A stretch of 64,000 nucleotides of DNA from Trichobilharzia szidati (GCA_944472155.2 OX235271.1:121091329-121155328), one strand, 5' to 3'. Shown: positions 22,980-33,899, counted from the stretch's first letter. Made by a program: numbers and translations. The notes: generated by a model not told the origin, from the letters alone.

Positions 22980-23195
22980 ATACATCTGAAAACATGATGA
23001 TGAAGGATTTCATCATGAGCTGACATCAGTAAGAGAACCACTGGAATACCTGGGAGTACCGGACAGCTGTTTCATCCTAGTTCGGGACTCTTCAGTGGTA
23101 CACACCCACAAGGGTTCGAACCTAGGGCCTTCTGGTTACAAGGCAAGCTCGTAGGCCATTGAGCCACTGGGACCCGATCCAGTGGTCCTTGAATT
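22980..23195 (-). repeat. SINE with complete-looking hammerhead ribozyme
   Basis: This is the best SINE copy. The minus-strand head (about 23190-23110) has A box AGTGGCTCAATGG and B box GGTTCGAACCC. The tail ends near 22985. The family matches the Sm-alpha type described in schistosomes. Confidence 0.85.
23048..23108 (-). ncRNA. Hammerhead ribozyme in SINE, core intact
   Basis: Read on the minus strand: core CTGAAGA (23095-23089; the fifth position of CTGANGA is free), stem II GTCC with GGAT around loop CGAACTA, GAAAC (23073-23069), four-base stem III AGCT, then GTC at 23064-23062 as cleavage triplet. Stem I can form between GTACC upstream of the core and GGTAC downstream of the cut. All essential core bases are present, so self-cleavage is plausible; this is predicted, not shown. 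Confidence 0.75.
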
Positions 23196-23311
23196 CTATC
23201 TTCTGCCAATTCACGACATAGCGCGACCATTTCGCATACACGAAAATAGAGTGTTCAAGCTGAATGCGGCTTAGCGATTCATGTATTATAACATGCTTTG
23301 AATGCAATGAG

Positions 23312-23391
23312 AAGATTTTGATTGGAAACTAGTTAGTAACTAGTATGATTTGTCTAATCCTCTGTTTGGTGGCAGACTGAATTCTATCAGT
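23312..23391 (+). repeat. Direct repeat, second copy
   Basis: Same-orientation partner of 22408-22480, ending GGCAGACTGAATTCTATC. Confidence 0.6.
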
Positions 23392-23464
23392 CAAGTTTGC
23401 AATGTAGTCACCATTCATAGTGGCTTACCATCACGGTGCACTTTGGATTATTGATATTAGATGA

Positions 23465-23655
23465 TTGAAGGCAGTCAGTAAGAAATCTAAATAGCTCGGT
23501 GAGATCGCCTGTGACTGCAGCACTGGGTGACGTGGGTTCGAATCTCAAGGTGGATATGAGTACCTTCGAGGTTGCAGATATGCCTTGCTGACGAATGCCA
23601 ACTACCACGAAGCCTGGGTCCAAGGCTTCCAACCGTTTGCCTCCAACCGTCTAAT
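23465..23655 (+). repeat. SINE-B, plus copy
   Basis: Head with AATAGCTCGGTGAGATCG, B box GGTTCGAATCTC near 23532, and a body identical in layout to the minus copy at 22400-22207, ending CCTCCAACCGTC. Minus-strand frames here are shadows. Confidence 0.75.
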
Positions 23656-23861
23656 AATAATGGCCAAATATACGACAAGCAAAGAGAGCACCGATGAGAT
23701 GCACTGACTGTTGAAGCTTTTATGCAAAAACTTTAGACCATGGTCCTACCAATAATCAATAGAGTCGTCATAATGAGGTCAAATTATCTAGAAAGCACTT
23801 ACAAGCTAATCAAGAATTTGATATGACCGTCAATACAACCTAGTAGTTTACGAGTCTCTTT

Positions 23862-25340
23862 TTTTTTTAATAATAATCACTTTACTCCACAACAATAACA
23901 ATTTACAGCATGGAATTTTCAGCGTTTCATTTTACATATTGCATTGGTTTAGCTCTTTTTATAATTATATAAATGTATAAAATTTTAAAAATATTGATAG
24001 TTAATAGGAAAAATAAAAAAAAAACCAACAAAATTCACCATTTCTAGGTCATAGTGAATAATAAATAAATAATATAACAAATCACACATGCAATAATATG
24101 CATCATTACATTTTATGGTTTAGTTAATGATTTAAAAGTTGTAAAAGTTCTTTTCTGATATTTGTCTCTTCACACAGTACTCGTGCCCAATTTGGTACGG
24201 TCGAATTTTTATATTTTGTAGTACGAGCATAAATGTTTATGAATTTTCTTCTGGTCTTACCCGAAGAGATACAAGGAAACAATTGTGAATAAAGAGGATG
24301 TTCACTATCAGACAAGATAACTTTAGCTAAGTGTTTACAAGAATTCATATGCCTATTGATAACAGTGTCAGTTAGTTGAGTCAAAGGGATAGCACTGACC
24401 CTACTTACAGCCCTCAATGTTCTTCGTAGTATTATATGGTCTTTTTTGAGTAGCCCAGGGAAGAATAATGGAGAACAATAAAGAATGATGGGCAAAACAT
24501 ATGAATTAATAAATTGTATGAGAAGAGATTGGGTTATACCTGAGTGCCTCAACTTCTTTATGTAATAAGTCAGACAGAAAATCTTTTTAGAAACTATAAG
24601 AATATGAGACGACCAGCAAAGGTTTGAAGAGAAACTAATGCCAAGATAAGAAACACTTGACTTACTCTCTATCATGGTACCATCAATATTACAACAATCA
24701 TGAGATTGGATCAATCCATGCATGTCTTTTTCACTTCTCAAGCTGAAATCAACAGTATTACATTTAGTTGGATTTAGTTTAAGACCATTTGAGCTAGACC
24801 AATCCTTAACTTCAGCTAAGAAGCCATTCATATGGGAACAATCCGATGTGGAAACTACAGGGACAGAAACGGTCAGATCATCAGCATACTTAATGAAGTT
24901 AACTTTGGGTGAGTTCGGAAGGTCATGCAAAAAGAAAGAGAAAAGAAATGGAGAAAGTACTGCTCCTTGAGGCACACCACTTTCAGTTAGCTGAGAAGTG
25001 GAGCGCTTTCCAGCCAAAACAGTATGCTGTTTCCTATCCTTAAAATAAGAACACAGCCATCTAGTTGCCCAGGACTCTGTCTGTGCTGAAATCATCTTTC
25101 CTAATAAAAGTGTCCTAGGAACAGAGTCGAAAGCTGCAGTATAGTCTAAAAAAGCTGTTCGAACGAACTTAGCACCCTTATCAAGGCAGGAAACAATATT
25201 GTGGTGTAGTACAATGGCTGCATCTAATGTACTTCTTCCACACTTATAAGCAAACTGCTTAGGGTCACTAAAAGCTTTTAAAGAAGGTTTAAGAGTATTC
25301 AAAAGAAGTTTCTCTATAGTTTTCAAAAAAGGAGATGTTA
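23862..25340 (-). mobile_element. CR1-like non-LTR retrotransposon, 5' truncated
   Basis: A 400-codon minus frame (25326-24124) is an intact-looking reverse transcriptase palm and thumb. It reads PKQFAYKCGRSTLDAAIVLH near residue 22, then YTAAFDSVPRTLL, GVPQGAVLSPFLFSFFLHDL, and the catalytic box FIKYADDLTVSV near residue 145. It continues with NPTKCNTVDF, VSYLGISFS and a thumb region to QLLNH. The endonuclease and the RT fingers are missing, so the copy is 5' truncated at about 25340. After the stop, about 260 nt of AT-rich 3' UTR ends in an A-rich run at about 23871-23862, a typical non-LTR 3' end. Catalytic residues are present but the truncated copy cannot mobilise itself. The clade is judged from motif style. 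Confidence 0.85.
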
Positions 25341-27035
25341 TAGCTAATGAACTTTATTATCTACTAGCTTTGTGAGCCCTCTGTCCTAATCGTTGTTCAC
25401 AATGACAAATACCTCGATATGATACCACCGACACTCGTAGCATAAAAGAAAAGAAGACAGACTGTTGACTAGAGAGCTTTTACTGTCTACAAGCAACAGT
25501 GAAAAGGCTTGATAGCAATTAAGCATATGTATGTTTTGAAAGACCGTGAGGGGTGCTAATTTCACTTTTAAGTTAACACAGTCAACAAACAATAGGGTTC
25601 AGCCGTCATGAGGTGGTTAATACAAAACATCGCGGTACCGTAAGTAATTGTAGTTATTTAAGAATTTGGAAATATTATATATATATATATACATATATAA
25701 TGTTTTCAACACCAGAGTGACAAGAGAAGGAGAATCAGACAAAGAATTCCTATTTTCGAAGGCCTTAGTCAAACGAACAAGTATGGAGAAATTAGGAGCA
25801 TAAATATACAAGAAGTTAACTCATACATACGGAATACTCTATTGAAACAGAGACAACCCGCAAACACAAATATCATCCAAAAGAGCCAAGACACAGTAAA
25901 AAAAACTCCATGCTTGAGGAGAATAGAGGAGATAGACTTCACGAGCATCTTCCAGAAAATTGGATATCCAAAATATGTCACCAAAAGTTATGTTATCAAA
26001 CTAGCAGAGCAGTACAAAATCATCCTTTGAAACCACATGGAAAATCACTCTACCATGTATGAAGAACGTTTCCGAAATCACTGCCAAAACACTGAGACCT
26101 CTCGGAATAATTGTCATTCGCAAATCAACGCGGTGTCTTTACTCATTGCTATGTAAATCAAGCACCCAATAAAGAAGGCAGAAAAACGCTTCGACAGCTC
26201 ATGCGATTACTCTCTTCATCCTAGTGTCCATGATCACGAACTAGTAGTTAAAAGACATCACACATCAATTCATTTATATGATCATAAACAATGTAAAAAT
26301 CTTCGTAGGATTAAATTTACCTACAGATTTTAGTTCTCACTATCATTACTGACGACACAGAGTCTAGGCTTCGCAATAGTTGAAACACAAGGTGACTTGA
26401 CACTAATTCTATCTGTTTCTGAAATATATAGGAAATAATACAACTACATAAAGGTAACAGTACAAAAGCAAGGTCAAAAACGTACCGAACAGTAATGGTG
26501 TGTAGAACAAAATGGTCAATGAGTTACATTCACATACATACAGGAAGATAGAATACAACAGTCATACAAGGTCAGCTTGAAGTGGTGGGATTTTGCATTA
26601 AAATAACACGACGGACAAGGTGAGGTCATATTCATTAGTGGGCTGTTATATTGTCGGTTTGTCTGTCACGATTACCAATCTTAGACGGAGACTACACAAA
26701 GAACGTCACGGAATTTCTAGATGCCTGATATTCAGATTAATTTGCAATTAATAGATATGTTGATATTTATCAATCAGTAAACAATGGATCACATGACCAA
26801 AAGTTGAATATTGTGTCGACAAGAGAAGCACTACCAAAACAAGTGAACACAATCATAAGGAAATCTACGGGGAAAAACCGTAACAGTCAGGGTCACCAGG
26901 GAAGACAAATATCTCATTCATGAAGAATTGCGAAAAAAGCAGTTCATATTCACAGTGGTGCTGAAGATGTTGTTCAGAAGGACAATGGAAGACTTTCAAT
27001 TGAACCACGCAGCTCATAGAAACAAATATTACTAT
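25341..27035. other. No gene recognised
   Basis: Contains an AT dinucleotide run at about 25674-25700. A 62-codon plus frame at 25842-26030 (RRIEEIDFTSIFQKIGYPKY) is intriguing but unrecognised. The opposite strand at 25984-25769 is open but hydrophobic and probably spurious. Confidence 0.45.
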
Positions 27036-27037
27036 TA

Positions 27038-27120
27038 AAAGTTTGAAAGAAACTGGCAGAAAGCCCTTAACCTGTTGGAACTCGTCAGTAAGTAGTATCT
27101 GCAGCTTCGGAGGAAATTAT
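27038..27120 (-). repeat. Decayed SINE-B fragment
   Basis: Similar to the body of SINE-B on the minus strand (reverse complement of GGCAGAAAGCCCTTAACCTG and AACTCGTCAG). The head is lost. Confidence 0.5.
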
Positions 27121-27489
27121 GTTGACAGTTCTAGTACTCTCATCAAAGAAGTTACTACAAAATATTTAATTATAATTCAGGGTGTGATAGCACTACGATT
27201 TATAGAAGAATTGAATATACTATTTATTTCTCTAGATATTCTTCATATCACACTTTATAAATGTTTACATAGCCTTTACTGGCACACTTATTAATGTGTA
27301 CATTAGCCATCACATCTACGGCGCACATTAAACTAGATGAGTTACCGAAAATATATGCGTGTTTTCCTAGCCGATGAGTAATAACAATAGTACATTGCTG
27401 AAACGCATGGAAATGTACACTGTTTACAAACACTGGATGGTATATTCAATCCGCAGATGTATGACTGCAAAGAATTGTTGTTACTTATA

Positions 27490-27672
27490 ATAAGTTGTAC
27501 AGTAATATTAACTGATGACTAAACTATTATGATTATGAGCAATAGTTTGTGCTCGAAATGTCATCAGTTAATATTACTGTACAACACTGTGTGATTTATC
27601 AAAATAAAATCCTATCCATAATGGAGTTATGCTCTACCACAGTGCCCAAGTTTTATACTTATATCAAGAATG
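27490..27672 (+). mobile_element. PLE-4 3' tail with long perfect stem and hammerhead-like centre
   Basis: A 26-nt sequence at 27494-27519 is exactly reverse-complementary to 27560-27585. The 40 nt between include TTATGA, GCA paired with TGC, and TCGAAATGTC, the layout of a hammerhead, with CTGATGA altered to ATTATGA. The tail then runs through TTTATCAAAATAAAA and CCATAATGG to CCCAAGTTTTATAC, matching 22562-22680 and 35940-36020. Confidence 0.7.
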
Positions 27673-28590
27673 TTTTACATTGAATTTAATCGTCGTCGAT
27701 TGGTTGTCATCGTATAGATCACAGCATAAACCAGTCCAACAAGTATTTAAATATTTTTCTGAAAACAAGTTATCAGTTTTTAATTTCCAGTAATATAAAG
27801 AAAGGAGACAAATGACTGATTCTCAGCACGAATAATGCAGCGCCAAAATTACTGTGCACCTCACCTAATGATGAAGAAGGAGGTCAGGTCAATAAGCTAT
27901 TCAGAGTTATAAAAACAGATTCTAAAACTACAAGATATTTCAGAATTAACAGGCAGAATTCCTGGAAAATCAGTAACAGTTTATATTACAACATAACTGA
28001 GGCTTAAGGCACAGTGTGCAACACAGCAATCTACAAGGCGAATCAGATAATAATTCCCGGCTGCTGCTTTCGAAGATGCACAGACAAGTACTGAATGCCT
28101 GGAAATAAGCTATTTAAATTGTTTATTTCTTTTTCTTGCTTCTCATTCCTTACCACCAATTTGACAAAATGCAAAATTCAGAATTACTACCGTCATTTAT
28201 GCAATAATGTACGACATTTATGGATAATTTTTCACTCTTCCCATTTTGCGAAAATAATAATATTTCTGAAACAGAAACAATATCGGTGAAAAGTTTGTGC
28301 TTTGTGGAATGGATCACTTGCCTATAATTGTATTTCAGTGGTTGTTTACGGATATGAGGTTTTTGATACTAGTAATATTTTCAGCAAAGTTACTGCCGGT
28401 GATCATGTCGACTGTTGTGACTATTCTGAACTTTTAGTTTGTTTAGTTGTACTACCTAGATTTTGCGTTTTTCAAGTCACATTCGTTCATAATCAAAGGT
28501 ATTCTTTTTATGGATTGTCTATTTTGACAAAAGGTATCCATTGAATGAATGTGTACTTACGCCAATTCCTGTTTCTAACTTCTTGTCAAA
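27673..28590. other. No gene recognised
   Basis: AT-rich. Two plus frames of 64 and 80 codons (28095-28289, 28302-28544) have no recognisable domain. The second has a hydrophobic stretch (LLVCLVVLPRFCVF). I do not call them genes. Confidence 0.45.
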
Positions 28591-28594
28591 CAAT

Positions 28595-28805
28595 CTTTAG
28601 TCTTTTCGATGACTTCATCATCAGGTTCTACAGTTATATATCCTTAATAATGAAAGATTGATTGTTATTGACAACATTAGTGGTTTTTAAAATGAGTAAC
28701 ATCGAATCATTTATAAAAATTATATTTGTAAAATCTCAGCGAAATTGAAATAAGTAATTCCAACGTTTCGTTCGGCAAACTGGTCCGAACTTCTTCAGGG
28801 AAATT
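28595..28805 (-). mobile_element. PLE tail copy with hammerhead motifs, inverted relative to 30408-30520
   Basis: On the minus strand 28712-28597 matches 30408-30520 of the plus strand (AACCACTAATGTTGTCAATA, then GGATATATAACTG, then CTGATGATGAAGT). A separate strong hammerhead motif precedes it at 28799-28760. The two arms face each other around the PLE-3-family end at 29740-30310, as in PLE-1. Confidence 0.7.
28760..28799 (-). ncRNA. Hammerhead ribozyme motif of PLE type
   Basis: Minus strand: CTGAAGA (28798-28792), then a perfect 6-bp stem II (GTTCGG with CCGAAC) around loop ACCAGTTTG, then GAAACGTT. The A-C/G-T two-pair stem III followed by U fits the minimal stem III hammerheads reported in Penelope-like elements, which are thought to work best as dimers. 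All core bases are present. Confidence 0.7.
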
Positions 28806-29417
28806 AATCGAAATTAACATAACAAAGGTTTATATGTGAAAAGGACATCTCTTGTTTTTAAAAACTTTGTCCAATCACATGATTCATGAAACTGGTATCA
28901 ACATGTATAATAAACAAAATTGTATGAAATGTGACCTCAGACTTACAAATATTAGCCTTCTTTTGTAAGGCACTTTAAACAGAGTGTACTTTTCATCAGA
29001 ATTTTTTGTGATTACGTTCGACTAAAAGTTCATGGTCGTAGATAACTGAATATGAAAATATATGTGCATATGCAGTATGTAATGGTGTGTGTGAGTAAAA
29101 TGTTGTAAAACATTTGTTAGCCTCTCCATAAGAAGATATAAAGAATCGGGAATTTTGACCAAGTATGATTAATTAGTGATACATATCCATTTTTATTAAT
29201 TAATCAGGATTTGCCATGCATCAGTTAACATCACACCTCCACGTCTGTTCAAAATGTTAGTATCTAGAATTTTATGATTAGACGTATTTTCAGAATTTAA
29301 GTGTTTACGATCAGAGTTTAGTTGAAACACCCTGTCGAACTTATTGATTTGTCTACTTTTTTAAGATTGGGCTGCTTCAGTCGAACTACTGGAGTTGTCA
29401 GGTGACTTGACATCTAC

Positions 29418-29654
29418 GTCAGCATTCTAATAAATTTAAGAATCTTATTGATATGTAGCATAATTTCAAATACAAATTTAAACTACAGCAGTCATTCTAT
29501 CCATCACTTCTTATTGTAGTACCTTAGAGCATAGATAATATGTCCAATTGAAGCAGAAGTTAATGAAAACAAAACACGTAATTCAGCTAGGAGTCTCTTT
29601 TCGGCGAATTCATTCACTTAACTGTACAATCGCAATTATATATACTTATTTTTG
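29418..29654 (-). repeat. Dispersed 235-bp repeat, copy 1
   Basis: Nearly identical, inverted, to 44436-44670. On the minus strand it contains GAATTCGCCGAAAAGAGAC, also found at the ends of the inverted repeat 48415-48850 and related to the PLE-1 tail (GTACAGCTCATGAA). It is probably a PLE tail-derived solo repeat. Confidence 0.7.
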
Positions 29655-29739
29655 TATGTGTGTGTACATCAGATTTCTCCGATAAGAATAAAAACAATTT
29701 AGGGCTATTGTTGTCAAGATATTTCAAAAATGTGATGAG

Positions 29740-30310
29740 TGAACAAATTGTAACTAGGGTTGGTAAGGATTGGTTATTGACGTGCGATGACGACAGATTA
29801 GCCAGCGCATTAAATTTAGTATTCGCACATAATCTACCAGGTCATAGCTCCGGTCATAACAACCGCATACTCCAAATAGCTGGGAGTATCGTGATTCGCC
29901 TGAGACAACCGATACTCTGCGTGTAGAAGAAACAGGTCCAACCGCCATTACTATCCTGGCCTGCTGTGGAGTTTGCAAATTCATAAATACCTCATTACAT
30001 CGGCCTTTTCAATATGGCCCTCCATCCTGTGCATATAAATTCTCCTACCCCTTGTCATTACACTTGCATTAACTAACCTTATTTTTTCTTATTTAAACGT
30101 AGTGGTTAACTTACACGCTGACACACATACAAGCACAAAAACCCCTTTCTCTCTACCCCCGACCTTGACATAATCACTTTTCCATCTGAAGTTTATAATC
30201 AATATGAATGGAACTTAGTATGAACATGACTCAGGAGAATTTACTACTGTATATTCGTTGTCATTCATAATCATTTACTTTGTAATATTGGTGTTCAATT
30301 TAGTATTACA
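29740..30310 (+). mobile_element. PLE-3-family C-terminal coding end and tail
   Basis: The reading from about 29760 gives DWLLTCDDDRLASALNLVFA, then RILQIAGSIVIRLRQPILCV and a stop at 29924. This is the same ending as PLE-3 (TAEAIAIRLRQPMLCV). The tail 29930-30310 matches the reverse complement of 16085-15690 at high identity. It is heavily 5' truncated. The inverted tail copies at 28597-28712 and 30408-30520 flank it. Confidence 0.8.
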
Positions 30311-30407
30311 AGTTTACATATTACCACATACATATATTTTGGACTATAATCTATTAACAATCTAATTGTAAATAACTTTTGAAATTCTGACCTAAATGAT
30401 TCCACGT

Positions 30408-30520
30408 TACTCTTTTTGAAAACCACTAATGTTGTCAATAACAATCATTCTTTCATTATTATGGATATATAACTGCAGAACCTGATGATGAAGTTATCGA
30501 AAAGAATATTCCTTGTTTAA
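30408..30520 (+). repeat. PLE tail arm, partner of 28712-28597
   Basis: Inverted partner of the minus-strand segment. It contains CTGATGATGAAGTTATCGAAAA at 30484-30505: an intact CTGATGA with a possible 3-bp stem, but the GAAACGTC box reads GAAAAGAA, so cleavage is doubtful. Confidence 0.65.
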
Positions 30521-31699
30521 TAAACAGTCTTTTGCAATTTGGAATGCGCTTATTTAATCTGTCTTTCGTCTCACCTGAATAGTTCATATAAAAGGATTTT
30601 ATTTTTGTGTTCTTCGTCTCACTTCCTAGTATCACATTTTAACCCCCCTAATATAAACTCAGCTTTCCAGAAAGCGATTCCCTTACATCTATCAGATTAT
30701 TGCCAACACGCGTCGGAACCTTTTCATCTTTATGGCATGCAGCTACAGTTAAGCTGTTTATAAATATAGAAAATATAAATCTATGTAGTTCATCTTGACA
30801 TCAGTCAAAAAACTGCAAATCTGAAGAGTTAATATCAGTCAGTCTACGACTCATCAGAAATTAACTTTAAGAACATTCCTTTGGTTTGAAACAGTTCCCT
30901 TTGATCAATTTCGAAAACGTTAATTAGATAAATTACGTCTCCACGTTGTTGAATAGAAATTTCCTTGGTCCTTTTGAGAAGCCTTCACCAACGTAGTCAA
31001 TTCAATAATGTACCGCAAAAATTACTCACAAACCACTGAATTCGAATTCTGCATAATGTACATTGATCAACTGCCACAGTAAGAACAAACATTGATGTTA
31101 TGTGGCTTTCAGTAGTTCGCCAACTAATTTCCGTTGTAGACCCACTATATTAACTCCACCTCTACGTTTATAAAACCAATTCATGTACCCATATTATACG
31201 TTTACAGGAACTAATTTCACATATACTTGTCGAATATTTGCCATTGTATTATTGAACATTGCTTTTCGTTTGGAACGCATATATTTTGCGCGGTCACACA
31301 CTTTTATGTTCACCTCGTGTTCTTCGAAATTTCACTTGTGCTTCTTAATACAACGATATTTGTATGTGGTCGTGTATAGCGTTTAGAAAATCGTAGAGCG
31401 TGGGTGTGCTACAGTATTATAACCGGAATCATATTTATTTCTCTATAAACTGGTGAGCCCAACGTATCGAAGCAATCGCCGGATTATTAACATTCTAACT
31501 CTCTCAGATATATACATATTACATACTTTAAACTCATTTTGTTGTGTCTTCTCAGTGAGTAACCTGCATTTAGTAGTGATAAGCATCACCACATTTGTTT
31601 TCTCTTTCTGTATATTCATTTTGTGTAAATTTAGCTCTTCTGTTATTTTTAAACCACTTTTGCATGAATTGTAATATGTCTTCCTCTAACTCTGATAAT
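30521..31699. other. Unassigned; possible Gypsy leader or LTR
   Basis: No coding region is recognised. Because a Gypsy gag begins at about 31724, the 5' LTR and leader could lie within 31150-31700. I could not pair this stretch with a 3' LTR downstream, so no LTR is called. Confidence 0.4.
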
Positions 31700-31723
31700 T
31701 GTTAGTCAAGATCGGTCAATACT

Positions 31724-32450
31724 ATGATTTTTACTGTACCAGTTTTGAACCCAGAGGCCCTTCATGTTTGGTGTAGTCGACTAGAACACTATTTCAATGC
31801 CAATAAGCTCTCTTTGCAGAACGCTAAATTTGGTATTTTGACTACTGTAGTGCCAAAAGAAGTCGCCGAGCAAGTACGTCATTACACTGTTCATCCCAAC
31901 ATGGAATACCTCTGTGATCGAATAAAAGAGGAGGTACTGCGATGCATCTCACTCTCCGATAGACAAACACAAGACCGCTTGCTAATTAATGTCCAGTTAG
32001 GTGATAAAACGCCATCTGAACGCACAAAGTCTTGTGGCAGGTAAGGAAATGGATAATCGACTTCTTTGTCAAATCTGGCTATGACGACTACTTGCTAGCA
32101 TTCAACAAGTCCTTGGCTTTGGAACTGACGACATTAATGTAGGTAAATTTGCTGAAATCGCCGATCTCATGTATTATAGGTCGATACCTGAAACCGTAGT
32201 TTGCACCAACGGAATACTCGACACTCAGGACCGGTTACAGACTTTAGAACATAAAGTTCGTGCTTTACTGTGCCAGTTAGTAACACTAACCATACGCACA
32301 CGATCGAGCCGTTCTAGAAGCCCATTTTGTCAAGTCGTTCCACACCTCCTAGCATATCTGTTAGCACCACCGTAATTATGGAAGCAATACACGGTGTTGC
32401 CATCCTCCTTGTAATTATGAGACAAAAATAAGTGATTTATCGGGATTTGT
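31724..32450 (+). pseudogene. Gypsy-type gag relic
   Basis: The plus frame 31724-32044 gives ALHVWCSRLEHYFNANKLSL, then GILTTVVPKEVAEQVRHYTV and CISLSDRQTQDRLLINVQLG. This is a gag-like start known from schistosome Gypsy (Boudicca-type) elements. The frame breaks at 32041 and continues with GFGTDDINVGKFAEIAD-like and DTQDRLQTLEHKVRALLCQL parts. A Cys/His-rich zinc-knuckle relic lies at about 32365-32400. It would form the capsid of the element. It is dead through frameshifts. Confidence 0.75.
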
Positions 32451-32518
32451 CACGAATTTTGCCATCAGCAGTCTAAAGTGCAACAATCGCTTGTTTTATG
32501 TAACAAACTGAAATACTA

Positions 32519-32690
32519 GTGTAACAACAGGAGACAAGGTCCAGGCAACAGATCGTTTATTGAGATAATCAAGACACATTTATAGATTTTCATGTGCATT
32601 ATTATTAGCGTTGCTAGCAGACAAGCAACGTCTTCTGATTGGTTCTTCTTGCTGAAGGTTATTCTGTACTGCTTGTGACCGTTTCTTACT
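32519..32690 (+). repeat. Direct repeat D, copy 1 (solo-LTR-like)
   Basis: Starts TGTAACAACAGGAGACAAGG, then CAGGCAACAGATCGTTTATT, and shares about 160 nt with 33669-33835 in the same direction. The TGT start and placement at a break in gag suggest an LTR or similar insertion. Ends and target duplication are not resolved. Confidence 0.6.
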
Positions 32691-32939
32691 GTTATTATTA
32701 CTACCTTGGTTTAATTATTTAGTACTTACTATTGAATTTCATAAGCTCCATTCGTAGTAGGATTGTTTTGTCACAAAAATGAGCTCTGTTTTCACATGAT
32801 GTTTGAATCTATGTACTACTGAGGTGTATGCCAATTAGCTGTCGAATAATCAATCAGTTGGTTACATATACTGTAAAAATGATAGGTTTTAAAATTTCGA
32901 GAATCATACCATACTACTAGGAGGGATAATAGTAATTTA

Positions 32940-33062
32940 ATTGCAACTGCTAGATTTCGTCATGAACCGACATCAATTAGAGAAGTCTTTCAAAACCAGG
33001 GAACAATGGGCAGTCGTTTCGTCCTACTCAGGAACTTTTTATTAGTGCGTATCCACGACCAC
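32940..33062 (-). repeat. Decayed SINE with partial hammerhead
   Basis: On the minus strand GTTCC, GGACGAAAC and the tail are recognisable. The CTGANGA box is gone and the stem III/cleavage part reads GACTGCCC. The tail end at 32945 shows TCATGAACCGACATCAATTA. Confidence 0.65.
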
Positions 33063-33199
33063 CCGAAGGACAAAAACTCATATATATTGAAAAGAAGTGG
33101 CTATTGTAAATTAATGAGCATGCTTGAATTTGTTCCGCGGTGTATTGCCATGATGCAAGTACAAGTGTATTATTTGTAAAGATATCTTTTGAGCAATGT

Positions 33200-33276
33200 G
33201 TCCAGTGACACAGTCGTTAGGACTCTCGCCGACCATGAACATGGTCCGGGGTTCGATCCCCTACCAACGCACACCT
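33200..33276 (+). repeat. tRNA-like sequence, SINE fragment
   Basis: A strong B box (GGGGTTCGATCCCC near 33247) and a tRNA-like 3' half (CTACCAACGCAC). The 5' half does not give a convincing acceptor stem or cloverleaf. I read it as a SINE head, not a working tRNA gene. Confidence 0.5.
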
Positions 33277-33479
33277 GATATCTATGGTCGGCATTCGAAA
33301 TTTGGGCTACCGATATCATATGCTGAAAATTCCATACTTGTACCAAAAAATACGGTGTGGAATCAAGCTGTAATCAAATAAAATCATCCATACATCATGT
33401 GACACAGTGTTGTTAGATATTTGGCGAACCATGGACGTAGTTGAATGATTATAACGACGAGAACTAAACAAAATAAATG

Positions 33480-33668
33480 CATCATCTTGGAGTGAAATTC
33501 GGTAGCCCAGTGATTCAAACAGGCCGCCAGAATGTCTATAGTCGATCATTTATCATCGCGGGTGTCTCATCGCAAATCTCAGGCATTGATTTCTTACAGC
33601 ACCAAAAATTACTGGTAGACACAATAAGTCCCGAATTGATCGACTCACGCAATAAAGTTAACACTGCT
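33480..33668 (+). pseudogene. Gypsy protease-end relic
   Basis: The plus frame gives SSQISGIDFLQHQKLLVDTI, then SPELIDSRNKVN. This corresponds to the (I/L)GxDFL..H..LLVD block at the end of retroviral-type aspartic proteases in Gypsy elements. The catalytic DTG is upstream and not visible. Direct repeat D follows immediately at 33669. Confidence 0.65.
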
Positions 33669-33838
33669 GGTGTAACAACAGGAGACAAGGGCCAGGCAAC
33701 AGATCGTTTATTAAGGAAAATCAACACATATTTATAGATTTAATGTACATTATTGTAGATTATTGTTAGTAGAAAATACAGTCTTTTGATTGGTTGTTTC
33801 TCACAGAAAGTTAACCTTGCATCTCTTTGTGGCTGTGT
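33669..33838 (+). repeat. Direct repeat D, copy 2
   Basis: Second copy of the TGTAACAACAGG repeat, inserted between the protease and reverse transcriptase parts of the Gypsy element. It shares the GATTGGTTNTTTCT block with copy 1. Confidence 0.6.
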
Positions 33839-33899
33839 CAGATCATCCATATGCTAACTGTATCCGCCTACGCAAAGCCTTTGTTCTCATTTTCTTATC

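Noticed and set aside
33200..33276. Possible functional tRNA gene
   Set aside because: The B box is excellent, but the acceptor and D arms do not pair well, and tRNA-like SINE heads are common in this window.
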